A DNA stretch of 64,000 bases from Ottelia alismoides (GCA_037367405.1 JAZKJV010008882.1:1302001-1366000), one strand, 5' to 3'. Shown: positions 33,333-46,472, counted from the first letter of the stretch. The notes: generated by a model from the sequence alone, not told the origin. Made by a program: numbers and translations.

Positions 33333-35167
33333 GACATGGCATTGATTTTGTTAAACAAAAGGGTCTCGTGTTCAGTTATGGAAAAGTCTGAGTAATATAC
33401 CTGATTGTTGTGTTGAGATGATTGAGATTTGTTCAAGCTATTGGGGTTAGCTTGAACTTGGGCGGGAATGGCTGTGACAGGGGCAGTCTGTTCTTCCTTC
33501 CAACGGGATAGACGATTAACATCTACCCGTAGGTCGTACAGTTCATTCCGGAAGCTGCGAATTTCCTCCAGCATCTGTCTTTGGATATCAATCGGGTCTT
33601 CTGGAGGTTTGGATGATAGAGATGCTTGATTTGGAGCTTGATATTGTTGACGATGTTGTTGAGGTTGGTTCTGACGGTCATGTGGCTGCTGCTGCCTTGA
33701 GGGTTGATTGTGTTGTGGAGCGGCATTGTATGAGTTGGGTGGACGCTGATATTGCTGACGGTCCCTCAGATTACCCAGTCGGGTATTATCTTGAGTGTAC
33801 CAGATGCCGTTTATCTCGAAAGTCAGAGGTGGGGCTTCTATTATATTCTCGGCCGGAGGAGATGACTGCTGGGAAGGTTGGACGTAGGATTGGTCCTGAG
33901 TCCATGGTTGCGGTTGTCCAGAGCCTGGCTGCTCTTGGACATGGTGCACCTGATAAATTGGGACCGTAGGAGCAGTAGGCATCCCGATCTTGGACACCTT
34001 CTCAGTGAGTTCCTCCATTTGTTTTGGAAATTGAGCGAGCCGGTTGTCGATGTCGTTCACCCTTTTATTAATGTGGTCCACAACTGTTAATTTATCTGTG
34101 ATGATGTTCATGTTGGGCAGCAAGTCCTCTGTTATTTCTGCGACCGTCAGTTTCCCACCTTTGGCTTGATAGTTGTTCAGTGAATCAGTGTAAGATCTAC
34201 TAGCAATTTGTGAACGACTAGTCTCCGCCATTTGCTCCAGTATCTTCCAGACGGTATCAGCTCCTCAGGATGTGTAGTTTCCTCCACAGGCAGCGCTGAC
34301 TAGACCTTGAGTCCCGTGGTTAAGGCCAGAATAGAGGTATTGGACCAGGATGTTATTATCTAGGTCATGGCAGGGACATTTTTGCAGCAGATCTTTGAAT
34401 CTATCCCATGCATCACAGAGTGGTTCATTTGGTATCTGAGAGAAGCTAGTGATGCGAGTCCTCATCTGATTGGTTCGACTCAAGGGGTAGAATTTTTTTA
34501 AGAAGAGGTTCTTGAACCTATCATAGGTGGTCACCGTCACTCCCAAATTTTTCACCCAGTAATCTGCTTTACCCTTCAAGGCGAAAGGTAATGCAGTGAG
34601 ATGGATATAGTCTTGGCTGACTTGTGAGTGCCTCTGATTAGAACAGATTAGCTCCAAATCACGCAGGAATTCATAGGGTTCTTCATTCGAATTACCATGA
34701 AATTGTGGTAATTGATTTATGAAGTGTGGCTTCAGTTCATGGTGAACCTCAGGTTGAGGTGGCTGCAAGTAATTTATGACCCTATATTGCCCGGGATTAT
34801 ATGCAGCCTCCATAGGTGGCTCTTCCTCTGCATTCATTCTTTCCAATTGTTCCCTCATCAAATTTTGTTGCTGCTCAGATGCAGCCAGTCTTGCGAGAAT
34901 CATTTGCATAGGATCTTCATTTTGGTCATCTTCAGGATTGGCCTTCTTTGGAGGCATTTTTTGTGAAGTCTTCTTTCCACCTTCAGATTGTGAAAAATAG
35001 GAGTCAATAGTTTGAAGAGAATTATGAAATGAAGATTCTAGGGGAAGGTGATCCTGAACCCAAGGAGGTTCTGAGTAAGAGTGGCTCAGAGGATTTGAGA
35101 TTAGAAAGTTTGTGGTAGTCAGAAAAGGGTTAGCTGAGTCCGAACAAAAATTTCCACAATTTTCCAT
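33333..35167 (-). pseudogene. gag: Element B Gag, N-terminal and capsid part (right side of Copia F)
   Basis: This is an Athila Gag starting MENCGNF at 35167, with a helical segment (LARLAASEQQQNLMREQLERM) and a capsid-like domain (LPQFHGNSNEEPYEFLRDLEL through VSAACGGN) at about residues 145-300. An in-frame TGA stands at 34265-34267 just after the capsid domain; the same frame reopens with VWKILEQM and a Pro/Gln-rich tail including FEINGIWYTQ. It ends at the Copia target site, and the rest is at 22285-22671. It has the same domain order as C Gag. It is inactive. Confidence 0.9.
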
Positions 35168-36288
35168 TCTTGAAATTGAGAGATGTTGATCAAATCAAAC
35201 ACAATACAAAGGTTGTTTCACCAACTCACACAATGAAGCCGTAAGAGTTCGGCTATTATCTTTTCAATTTTAGTTGATGATAAATTCACTTTTGCAAATC
35301 GTTTAGACGAGCTGTTTAGGTTTGGAGCTGGGCTCTATCCTAGTGTGCGTTTCTCTCCTCGCTGCAGGATAAATCAAACAATGTCGGGGTTGCTCTCCCG
35401 CAAAAATTATTGATTTTATGGGTTCCTTGAGATCAAATATATTTAGCAGTCCCGATTTTAATGAGGTGATCACTGAGAAATTAGATGAGCACAAATACAC
35501 GTCTACCGTCCAGTCCCAATATCCTTTAAAGTTATGTTATAAAACAAGAGGGAGGAATTCGAGAAAAGCCGATGCACGCGGAAAACTATGATGAATGCTC
35601 AGTTAGAAGACTTACAGTGAATCCTCGCAATCTCCATGTGGGATGCTAGACAGAATTTAAAAGTTATTCTAAATGATGTGCAAATCGATGGAAAAACCGC
35701 ACCTAAGCAGAAAGTTCTATTAGCGGGAAGAATTGATTTAAATTTGGCTAAATTGAACGATCTATGTGCGTCTCAATTAAGTGCAGTGTGGCTTAAGATC
35801 CTACGAGCACAAGCAAAAATATAAATGCTCTGAGAGCCGTATGTGCAGGTCTATCCTATTCGCCACTCAAGTCGGGCCCCACCCTCGCCGGAGAGTGAAA
35901 CAGGCCACGACACACCACAGAATAAAGTTTAGAGGTCTTTCTACACACGCGAGAGTCCAAACGGACACCGCTGTAAAATTGCAGAAATTAAAAGTGCAGA
36001 AATTAAAAACCTAGACTCTACTCTCTCTCACGACTCGACTCGATCTTAAATTAATTACGGTTTTTGGTGAAGTTGCGTCGGTTATTGAAAACCGCTCCAC
36101 GTACAAGGTACCTCGCAAAAAAATAAGAGAGAAAATGTAAGAGAGTGACTCAAGAATATATATAAAAAATAAAGGCTGAAAATAAATTGCAGCAAAATGA
36201 AATTTACAATGAAAAATTCGGGGGTCAGACTACCCGAATGCGGAAAACCGAATGAAAAATTTTTAGACAAAAATCTAAGCCGTTTGCC
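35168..36288 (-). other. Leader of element B with a putative intron
   Basis: It is non-coding. On the sense strand a donor CACT|GTAAGT (intron start 35615) and an acceptor TATCCTGCAG| (35362) bound a 254-nt segment. The homologous donor and a similar acceptor occur in the C leader. The remainder is unremarkable. Confidence 0.5.
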
Positions 36289-36306
36289 TCCCCGGCAACG
36301 GCGCCA
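36289..36306 (-). other. Primer binding site of element B (tRNA-Asp)
   Basis: The sense sequence TGGCGCCGTTGCCGGGGA lies two bases from the LTR end. It is the canonical Athila site and fixes the minus orientation of B. Confidence 0.95.
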
Positions 36307-36308
36307 TC

Positions 36309-39300
36309 TGACGAATCCGGAAATTCGGCTTTTAAAAAGTTGTTTTTATTGTGTTGCGCGTTGTAGGCGGCAATCGGAAACGATCAAGAAAATACCACAA
36401 ATGATTTATTCAATTTTTAATATCGTGGTTTTATGTTTATTTTACTTGGGCAAGTCCCAAGGTCGATCACAAGGAGGCAAAGGAACAACCTAGAATTAAA
36501 TCTATCAAAGTTCGTGTTCGGTTTTCGAGGTGGTCTTTTTTTTGGAATTTTTAATGCAATAAAGGATGCACAATGCAAATTTGGCCTTATTTTAGGGACT
36601 AAAATGTAAATTACGCTTAAATGATGTCCGAAAAATATGAAACTTGGCCACAATGTAAACTAGAATGAAATGGATGCACTGTAATTTTTTTGGACTTTTT
36701 GGATGCAATATGAATTTTTTATGGATTTTTAAATACAAACAAAATGTTTTTTTAATATTTAATTTTAATAAATATCAAACCTACTTATTTTCGAGAATCA
36801 AAATTATCTGAGATCTAACACTAGGTGATGGATCTCAGAAAAATCCTAAACCTCGAAAATGTGAGGTTTAATACCAACTAAAAATTAAATACTAAAAGAT
36901 GCAAAATGATTTTTACAGGACAAAATATGCATGCAAATGCAAACCTTTTTTGGGCACAATGTTAAGAATAATTAACTCTACAATGTGTGATTTTTCACGG
37001 ATTTTTAGAGCAACGGTTAATCAACTATGAATTTAAGAGCAAGAAATGGGTAAAATACGCAAATTTTCACAAAACAATTAATTATTAATTAACCGTTCGT
37101 CACAAAAATACCTCCAGCATGTCAAAATGTAGAGTATTAATTAACAAACATCATGCTATTTTTGGATTAATAAAATAATGTAAAGAGAAGGTCCACAAAT
37201 ACGGGGAAACACAGGGGTATAGATGTAATAAATATAAATAAAATGAGATAGCAGGGGACGGAAATGTAAATACCGAGAAATAGAGGGGATACTTGTGCAA
37301 AATGTCCAAGGGGCACGTGCTGCGCACGTGCCCTTGGATGCGGGATTGAGGCGCGAATATGGGAACTCCAGGGGGGTCACTGCAATTACCCCAGAGGGTC
37401 ACGTGCAGATCACGTGACCCCTGGGATGAGGAGGATGGGTGACGTCGACCCCACACGCACGTGCGCCTCACGTGTGGGGGTCTCGGGTCTCGAGCTGACG
37501 GCGCCCGGCCGCGCGGTGGCTGATGTAATTCTGAAGGCGGAGCTCCGGGAGGCAGAGACTGGCGGAGTCGACCGTCCTCTGGCCGACACACGGCCAGGGG
37601 GACGGTGGTGGACGAAGACTGAGCAGTGGTCGATGACGGCGTAGCGAGCGGCGATGGCGAGTGGAGGGCGTTGACCGGCGTGGCTGGAGAAGATGTCGTC
37701 GATGGCGAGGTCGGTGGCGACGGCGCTTGTAGGGGCGGGGGCTCGACGTCGGCCTCCCTCTAGCCGACACACGGCCTAGAGGGCTGCTTGTGGTGGCGTG
37801 TACCCGGTGGTGCTGTCGACGTGGAAGAGGGGCGGAGCCGGCGTTGTTGGCGAAGGAGAAGGCGTTGGCGATGGCGTTGGACGATCGGGGAAGAGGGGTC
37901 GGTGTGGATCGGCGAAGAAGAATATAGAGAGAGAGAGGGGAAGAGAGAGATAGAGAAAGAGAGAGGGTATACCTGGGAGAAAGCTCGACGGCGTTGGGAA
38001 TGGCCGGAGCTGCAGCAGACGCGGCGGGGCGGAGCTGCGGCGAGGAGATAGACTCCTCGGATCATGCCGGCGAAGAGGGGGGCCTCGCGGTTGTCACGAC
38101 CGGAGGTGGAGCTCTGGATGAAGATCGGCGGATGCTTGGCAAGGGAGCGGCGCAGTTGGTTTTATAGGGTTAGGGTCTCGCCGGCGATGGAAGAAAATCG
38201 GGGGTAGGCCGGGATTCGATTGGGAATCGGAGATGGAGATCTTGAAGGGGATGATCGCGAGGCGGCGTGAGATTCGCGGGATGCGCGGGGACGGCGATCG
38301 CGAGATTCGCGGAGGCACGACGGCGCGGGATACGCGGCGAAGAAGTCGGGGCGGTGGAGCTCCTAAAGAGGGCAGCGGGCTTGGTGGGGACGACGCACAG
38401 GCGCCGTCCGATCAAGTTTGATCGGACGGTGCCCGTAGCGCCACATGGCAAGTGGGAGGCTGAAGGCGAGGCACGTGCGTCGCACGTGCTTCGTATTTAA
38501 TTTTTTTTAAATTTATTATTGTTATTATTATTATTTTATAAAACGAATGTATAATAAAGCCAAAAACGACTGACACGTGGCGGCACCAGGTGCTGCCACG
38601 TGTCAGCACCAAAAAATTCAGAAAATAATTATCTTGTAAAATCGAAAATAAATAGTAAATGACCTCGGATCGAAAAACTTTCTTCACAAAAATTGCTCGT
38701 CTCGATGAGATCTAAAACTTTCATGAAGACATCAAAACCAAATTCGATCATTTGCACAAAGTGAATTTTTGGGGTATCCTATGTACATAGAATACCTTAA
38801 TTTTGGGGTTTTGTAATTTTTATGTCATTTTTTTTGAGAATATAAAAATCCGAAAAAATTACGGTAAAATCAGAGATAAATAAAGACACTTAATTCTATT
38901 TTTTTTGATTTTTATTGATTAAGAAAATATATACATAAAATACAAGGTCAAAAACCGCGAAAATGTCCAATGTACAAAAGAGGCCCAAAACCCAACTTTC
39001 ACATATGAGCTCCGATTCACTTGAACTTGGTCTTGTTTTGAAGGTAATTGAATGCGCATTAGTTCAAAAGTGAGTAGGATTAAATCGGACATTGGATGGA
39101 GAAGATATGTGGTTTTTAGTCCGAAAATCCTGAAATTAGGGTTTGGGTTTTTGGTCCACTCATTTGGGTTAGTTATTTTTTGTATTTTTCCTTTATTCTT
39201 GTTAGTGATATGTACACAGTGGAAGTGGTTTTGAGTTATTCGGAGTTAGCATTAATGAGTTAAAAATCCGGGAAGTTAGGTTTATTTACAGGTCATTTTG

Positions 39301-39468
39301 GTTTGGATTTTTGGCTTCTTATTTTGTGCAGATTTTTGTGCTAAAATGCAATTCTTATGAAATCATGCACTAATGCTAATTATGCAGAATAGATGCAAGA
39401 ATGCTGTTGATTTTTAGGGATTTGAGCTTAATAAATGAGATTTAGAGTGATGAATATGAGATTCATCA
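36309..39468 (-). repeat. 5' LTR of element B (3160 bp)
   Basis: It is paired with 13418-16629, with termini TG...CA and flanked by GTGAC at 39469-39473. It has a single copy of the CACGTG repeat region at 38470-38490 where the 3' LTR has three. Most differences from the 3' LTR are transitions. Confidence 0.95.
38161..38166 (-). promoter_or_regulatory. Putative TATA box of the B 5' LTR
   Basis: The sense strand reads CCCTATAAAACC about 1.3 kb into the LTR, just before the CT-rich and GC-rich part. The 3' LTR copy is at 15272-15277. Confidence 0.6.
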
Positions 39469-40199
39469 GTGACACCTTTTAATTTCTAGTTAATTTTCTG
39501 TGATTCAAAAAATCCTCAAAAACTCACAGTAGCTTTAGGACACTGAACTTAACATGCCATAAAAATTTCATTCATTCGCACACATATCGAGGCCTAAATA
39601 AATTGTTGAGTGATCTTCTCATTTTAATTTCAATAAATTCATTTCGCATTGAAATTAACATCTGTCAATTTTCCTGGATACCTTATCATTAGAGCTATTT
39701 AGGATAATTTTGTCTCTTGGAAAAATTGTGATTTGTTATTTATTAAAAATTAATTGGAGAAAATCACCCTGTCTGCATGTTTAATTCACAGTAATTCCAT
39801 TTTGTGTCTAAAAATTACAAAAAAATTAGAGTAGCTTAATTTCATCCCATTTCATAAAAGTTTCATAATTTTTGGAATTAATTTGACCATCTTTCTGAAT
39901 TAACATTTAATTTGGCCTGATTTTGCATGTGTATTGCATAAAAAACTCGAAAGAGACCAAAAATATTCCCTCCGAAAATCTCACACTTGGATTTTGCTAA
40001 AATTTGACCTAAGGAGACAGCTGCCTCCCTGAGTTTGACCTTGGACTTCCACCAAGTAAAAAATCACCGCTTGAAATTGACTCAAATCTGATTAAAAGTG
40101 GTTTTTGATTAGCCTCTCGTATCCGACTGCAACGAACGACATCTAATTAATTTGGACATTAATTTGCTCGAGTTAACATAGGGTGCAGAACGTTGATCA
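39469..40199 (+). repeat. 5' LTR of element C, right part
   Basis: It starts with the second copy of GTGAC made by B's insertion and continues the C LTR to its end GTTGATCA, three bases before the primer site. The TGATC start (10232) and GATCA end form the expected inverted termini. Confidence 0.8.
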
Positions 40200-40202
40200 A
40201 AA

Positions 40203-40220
40203 TGGCGCTGTTGCCGGGGA
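40203..40220 (+). other. Primer binding site of element C (tRNA-Asp type)
   Basis: TGGCGCTGTTGCCGGGGA has one C-to-T difference from the B site. It shows that C is a plus-strand element. Confidence 0.9.
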
Positions 40221-41550
40221 GGCACGACTTAGGATAATTTTTGGTGAAATTTTGAGTGTTTGATTTTCTTTCTCCGGGTAGTCTGTCCCCCAGTTTTTCT
40301 TGTGAATATTTCTCTATTCTTTAAAATTTTGCATTGTTTTCAAGTAGTTCTCTCTCTGACATCGAAATTATTTTTGTGCGAGGAATGCGAGGAGTTGAAG
40401 ACGCTTCGAGGAATCGACATTTTTTGAGTGAATTGAGAGAACTTGTAAATTTCAATCATTTCCACATTTTTCGCATCATTTCCAGCGGTTCCCGTTTGGG
40501 TTCTCACGTGTGTAAAAATAGTGGAACTGTGTCCCTGTGTGCTGTGTGGGTGAATGTAACTTAGCTTGCACTAGTGGCTCCCCGAGCCAATCTAGGAACT
40601 GCTTGAGCTCGTAATCATTAGGACCACACAAATCACTTAAAAGATGAACTTAGACCGCAGTACTTAGCCAAATTAACATGTTCTTCACGCTAATAGAACT
40701 GCCTGTCTAGGAGAGGCTTTCATCGCCTGCATTTGCATTTAGATAAAGTTTTCAATTCTGTTCTGCATCCCGCATAAAAAAAGCGAAGGGATCACTGTAA
40801 GTCTCCTGAACTCGGCATAGCATCATTGTTTTATCTTGCATCGGCTTTTTCTCGATTTCTCCCTCTGATTTTCACATTTAATTAAACGGAAATTGGGACT
40901 GTCCGATAGGCGTGCTGTGTGGTTGACTTAATCAGTGATAACTTAAAATCGGGACTGCTAAACAGTATTGACCAAAAGAAAAGAATAAAATTTGAAAATT
41001 GTTTGCGGGAGACTAATCCCCGACCCTGTTTTCAGGCTGAGTGAAGGTACTTGAGTGTGTGTGTGAACACCTTAAGGCAGAGCCCAAATCCCTGCCTTCC
41101 ATATCACGAGCCAACTGATCCGAGCAAATATCACGAGTTGGATACTTTTAGCTCATTGACAAGTACCAAGTAGCCTCCGCCTGTTCGCGGGTAGATAGGG
41201 GCGAACCAGCGGTACTCTGCGACAAGGCCTAGCTTTGTCAGCCTCCGCCTGCTTGCAGGTAGATAGGGGCACGTCTTTGAGTCCCCAACTCCGGATAGGA
41301 GCGATGAAAGGAAGGATCGGCGGTATTTAGGCGACAGGATAAACAGGGAAGACGCATCCGGCTCTGAGCCGACTTCCCTATAGGCCGCGTAATCCTTGCT
41401 ATCTTGTTTGAAAAATCACACTTAAAAATTACAAGATTAATCGGACTCGATTTCGAGTCCTTCACTGTGTTGAGTGTGAACCCAGGGTTTTGGATTGATT
41501 TGCTTGCTTCAGGTTGGAGTAAAATCCTATCTTCTTCTCGCCACATCAAG
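40221..41550 (+). other. Leader of element C with a putative intron
   Basis: It is non-coding. Donor CACT|GTAAGT (40797) and acceptor CTGTTTTCAG| (41035) bound 239 nt. The sequence TTCTGCATCCCGCAT before the donor is shared with the A leader. The direct-repeat pair CAGCCTCCGCCTG / GTAGCCTCCGCCTG around 41170-41260 is a short local duplication. Confidence 0.55.
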
Positions 41551-42988
41551 ATGAGTAACTGGGGAGATCTCGACGCGTTATTCACCGATCTTTCAATGAG
41601 TCCCCCAAGTAACTCGTCTTCATCGGTCCCAGCGCACCTTGGACCACCCAGGACTCATGACCCTCTTGAGCCTTGGTTCCCTCATACTCAGGGTGGTTAC
41701 TCTCAAACCAACCCTTTCATCTCCTCCGAGATTATCGAGGAAGATCACCGCCTCAGTAATCCTTTCCTTGATTTATCCTCTGACACCGATCTTACTTTCC
41801 CTCCAGGACTAGAGGACAAGATGCCGCCAAAAGTACCACCGGATGAGGAACAAATACGACAGATTCTTGCTCGCCTCGCCGAAGCCGTACAGAAGAATGC
41901 AGATCTCATGGCACGGATGGAACAGATTATAGTAGCAGGAGGAATCGACCGACCAATGGTCGATACCTATAACCCGACCGAGAACGAGATTCAGAACTGG
42001 TTGGCACCCGCAGTTCCCGCCCAGGCTTTTGAGCTGAAGCCCGACTTCCTTAGTCTGCTTCCGAAGTTCAACGGAAACCTAAATGAAGAACCATACACTT
42101 TCCTCCGTGACTTCGAGTTGGTGTGCAACAATCTTAGCCATCACAATGTTGGCCAAGATTATATTCGACTGAAGGCCACCCCTTTTGCCTTAGGAGATAA
42201 GGCTGCTCATTGGCTGAAGAACTTAGGGGTGGTATGCACTACCTGGATGCAGTTCAAGGACCTATTCTTGAAAAAGTTCTACCCTCTCAGTAGGACAAAC
42301 CAGATGAGAACGAAGATCGCCAGCTTCGCCCAAGGACCCAGTGAACCTTTCCATGACGCTTGGGATAGGTTCAATGATTCAGTACAGAAATGCCCCTACC
42401 ACGGCATTTTAAAGGCGATCTTAGTCCAGACCTTGTTCTGTGGTCTAACCCCGGAGATGCAGGGGTTAGTCAGTGCCGCCTGTGGAGGAAGCTATCTGAA
42501 CAAAAACGAGCACGCCGTATGGAAGATCCTAGAGCAGATGGTGGAAACAGGAAGGTCGCAGGCCACCAGGGCCTATCAGTTGTCTCCCTCAATCCTATCC
42601 AATGAGACAACCCGAAGGACTGTAGAGGATCTGACTGAGGACCTCATCCCCAGCATGGGGATGATTGCCGACAAGCTTACCATGGTCGAGCAGATCCACA
42701 AGAGAGTCGTGGAACTGGAGTCTCTTTCACGCCTACCAAAGCAAGTGGAGGAACTTTCTGAGAAGGTAGCTAAAATAAAGCTACCTGCCCCTTCTGCACC
42801 ACCTGTACCTGTACATCGAGTCCATGTTGTATAGGAACAAGCACCGGGATCTCATAATAGCTGGGATCAGACGTACACCCAGCAGAACCAGCATGCACCC
42901 CCACAAGTGGAGACGGGATACGAGGAGCCTCCGCAAGTGTACGAGATCAACGGACTTTGGTATAGCCGTGACCTGATTGTTAGGCAGG
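41551..42988 (+). pseudogene. gag: Element C Gag, N-terminal and capsid part
   Basis: This is an Athila Gag. The start at 41551 (context ATCAAGATG) agrees with A; the frame is open upstream to 41404, but that part lies in the leader. A helical segment (ILARLAEAVQKNADLMARMEQ) precedes the capsid-like domain at about residues 160-310 (LLPKFNGNLNEEPYTFLRDFEL through VSAACGGSY), then a coiled-coil-like stretch (QVEELSEKVAKI). TAG at 42832 interrupts the frame, where related Gags read Gln. It resumes with EINGLWYSRD and is cut by element D at 42988; the rest is at 55931-56219. It is the best-preserved Athila capsid domain in the window. Confidence 0.9.
42984..42988. repeat. Target site duplication of element D, left copy
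   Basis: GCAGG here matches GCAGG at 55931-55935; both lie in the C Gag. Confidence 0.95.
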
Positions 42989-45900
42989 TGTTGAACCACG
43001 AAATCGCAGAGGTCGTGTTGACTCACAAGGCGAATCAACAGTCGCTGAGTTGACCTCCAACGAAATCCGATTCAAACAACAATTAACCCACAACAGATAA
43101 ATCAAGCAATGAAAGTAAATGTGCGGAGTTAAAATTTATTATAACTCTACAACAAGAAGTGTATAGGTGCAAGTATGTGCAGAGGTCGAACACAGGGAGC
43201 AGACAGGTAGAACGGGGTAAGATGCACAAAATGTGTGAATGTGATCAATTGTCTACTAAGCTATTTTTTTGTGGGTTTTTAATTTTATATTTTTTAATTT
43301 TATTTTTAATTTTGTATTTTTGTATTTTGATTTTTAATTTACTGATTTTATATTTTCTTTTTATATTTGATATATTTTTTTTATTTTCTTTTCAATATTG
43401 GAAAATAAAGACAATGTAATAAAAGACAAGATGAAATATTTATAAAAATGTGCAAAAATATCTAAAAATTCAGGAATAAAATCTTTTTGGTATTTTTGTG
43501 GTTTTCTACTGTTTTTGTGATTTTTGGGGATTTTTCAAGGTGTTTTTGATATTTTCAAATAGCAAAACAAGGCAAAACAGTGAAATATGTGCTGGCTGTG
43601 AGTAAAATGCAAATTAAAATTATCACACAGCAACCAAAATTTTTCACACTAATTTTCAAATAAAGAGAATAAACTAGAGAACAAACAGGACCTGGGTTTA
43701 TATTTTTTGGATTTTTCTTTGATTTTATATATTTTTTTGAAGTTTTTGAGTGTTTTTAAATTTTTAATGTTTTGCTTTTGAGATTTTTAGTGATTTTTGG
43801 ACTGACACTAGAATATGATAAAATAGACACTAGGTAATTTTTTTGGAATTTTTAGAGGTATTTTACTATTTTTTTGGTATTTTCTAAACTAGACAGTGCT
43901 CAAAAAGCATGTTTTTGATTTTTTTTATAAATATAAAAATGCAATATTTATGGAAAATAAAAATATGACATAAATCTAGAATGCAACAGGAAGTTTAATG
44001 CAATTTTTGTGGATTTTTTAGTGATTTATAGATGCATGCAAAAATTATAGATGACAGCAAGAAACTACAAGCAGGCCAGGGGCATTTGCGTAATTAGCAG
44101 AAAATCCAAGGGCCTACACGCAATGTTCAGCAAAAAATAATACTGAAATTAACTTTTAAAGACTAAACAGCAATCACTAAACCCACAAGGTTACAGCCAC
44201 AAAACTCCCTCAGAAGCACGTGCGCGCCATGCGCGCCCGTCAGGGATGATAACGCAATTAACAACAATGTGCGGGTTTGAGAGCAAAATTCCCGATAATA
44301 TTTACTCGGCGGACAAATGATTTAAGATTAATTCAAAACACAAAAATCTCTGGGATGTTAAATGCAAAATACCCCAAAGTCCTGGTGGATCCGGCGGTTT
44401 AGAATCGGTCACTTAGGACACGTGTCAGCTTGCCGACCCGCGATGCCCCTTCAGCTTGTGAACGGCCGCGATTAGAAGGGAGTTGGGAAATCGGACGGCA
44501 ACTGTACGCGCGACTCCTCCTTGTTCTTGCGTAGGTGCGCGCAGGCGGTTATGGCGCGTAGGCGGGGCGGCGTCAGCTGTCTTCTCCGGCGACCTTCAAC
44601 AAAAACGAGCCCCAGCGAGGCTCTCCAGCACCTGGACCTGCAGAGAAATCACACGCCCAACAGAGAAGAGTTCCAGGGCTAGCAAACGTGTGGGTGATGG
44701 CTTGGAAAAGTTGGTGGTCGCCGGAGCTCGTGAGCTCCGGCGAGGTGGTCGAGGCGAATAATTATACTAATCAAAGCTTAAACAGCAAACTAAAAGCACA
44801 GCTTGATAGTTGAAACGATCAGCTACTTAATGGTCAAGAAAAAGGACAGAGAACACCTCGACTCAGCATGTGCCAAGGAGATATTGGACCTCACGGCCAT
44901 GGATGGCCGGAGATAGGTTGGAAGCACCTCCCGGCCGCCTCACTCCCCTCCGAAGGGCTGGAGGACCTGTTGTCACCAAGTCCAGTCCAGAGCACGTCCA
45001 AGAGAAGAAGAAAGGAGGTCAAAAAGGGTTCAAAATGACAAAGGAGGTGTTGGGTCGTTTTTGAAAGAATGCTCTGGAGCGAACTTCGAGGGCGTGTCAC
45101 GGGTGGCACAACGACCCAAAGGTCGAAAAAATGCTTGGCTGAGTATACCCTATGGTAGATCTTCAAAAGTCGTGAAGACTTCGACATCAAAGGATGAAAG
45201 GCGTGGTCTCCAAAAATCGGAGAAAAACGCCAAAAACGCATCTCTGACAATGAACAGGCTGGGGTCAGAGAGTTGACCGCAGGTCAACTCTCCGGCCCCC
45301 CTGGTTGGTCCACGTGGACCAACCAGGAAAAAGCCTGAAAAAATGATTTAAAAATTCATTTTAAAATAGTAAACGATTTTATTAATTTTAGGTTATAAAA
45401 TAAAAAACATTTGTAATTTTATAAATTATTTTATTATGATTTTTATTTATTTTTATGAGACATATTTTTACAAGTTACCTTTATACCCCTATATAGGTAT
45501 ATTATCTATATATTTTATTCTTTTATTTTTATTTTGTGATTTCAATTTTATTATTTTTATTTCTTATTTTATAAAATTATAACATACATAAATATATATT
45601 TTTATTTTATTTTTATGAGATGTTTTGTATATTTAATAAAATACAAATATGTTTCGTATAGGTATGTGTACAGGTAATGTATCTATGTATTTTATTTTTA
45701 AGTATTTTATTTTTGTTTTTATTTAGGTTTTTATTCTTATTTTAATGTACATTATTATTATAAGTATTATTTACAACATTATAAAAATATAAAATTGTAA
45801 AATAATAAATAAATAATAAATTGAATATTTTAATCGGTACAATGTACAATGTGGGTCCAAAACTCAACTTTCAAACCGTAGCTCCGCCAAATGCGAAACC

Positions 45901-46472
45901 ACCACCATTAATTAGCTTATTTTCTTCTATATACAATTAAAGGTGAGTACGCTGCATTTGGAGTTTTTATAAGTGAGATACGGGTCTGGGAAGTTGGGCT
46001 TCTGGATTTTTATTCAGACCATAACTTTTTATCTGTGTAACATTTTTCTGTGAAATCAAATTTGTATTTTTCTTTATTTAATTATCTACAACTTTCATGT
46101 ACAAAGTTCCTTTATTTGATGGATAAAAAGTGGAACCAAAAATAGGTCCCAAAATGAATAAAGAATGAATAAAATAACAGGAATGTTATTGGTATTTTTG
46201 GCCCTTATCTCCCCCTACTTTATTCCTTGTCGACCTATTCATCGAGATGCCTAGGTCTAGGGGTTTCGGGTCATAAAATATTTTCAATATTTTATTCTTT
46301 TTATTTTCTTTTCTTTATTCTATTATTTTGGCTTTAAAAACCGCATTTTATACAATATTTACACACATATGCATGAATGCTAAAATGCATGAATTAGCTC
46401 TATTTACACGCATTTGCTAGGGTTTTTAAGGCCAAAATGATAGAATAAAGATGATGAAACGTAGCATCATCA
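42989..46472 (-). repeat. 3' LTR of element D (3484 bp)
   Basis: On the plus strand it runs TGTTGAACCACG to GCATCATCA. It is AT-rich with T-tracts (43250-44000), a GC-rich middle (44200-44760), the palindrome module (45268-45327), then AT-rich U3. I could not find a convincing TATA box. Confidence 0.95.
45268..45327. promoter_or_regulatory. Twin palindromes of the D 3' LTR
   Basis: GAGAGTTGACC-GCA-GGTCAACTCTC (45268-45292, W-box core TTGAC) is followed by the 28-bp G-box palindrome (45300-45327). The 5' LTR copy is at 54732-54791. Confidence 0.6.

Larger units (their letters stand above)
13418..39468 (-). mobile_element. Element B: full-length Athila-type Ty3/Gypsy element, split by Copia F
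   Basis: On the minus strand the order is 5' LTR (36309-39468), primer site (36289-36306), leader, Gag, protease, RT, RNase H, integrase, 3' region with polypurine-tract hairpins, polypurine tract (16630), 3' LTR (13418-16629). The target duplication GTGAC is present on both sides (13413-13417 and 39469-39473). The LTRs differ at roughly 45 positions by eye plus a 52-bp repeat-number change. There is no env-like ORF between integrase and the 3' LTR. The Copia insertion, one in-frame stop and two frameshifts make it inactive. It inserted into the C LTR. Confidence 0.95.
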
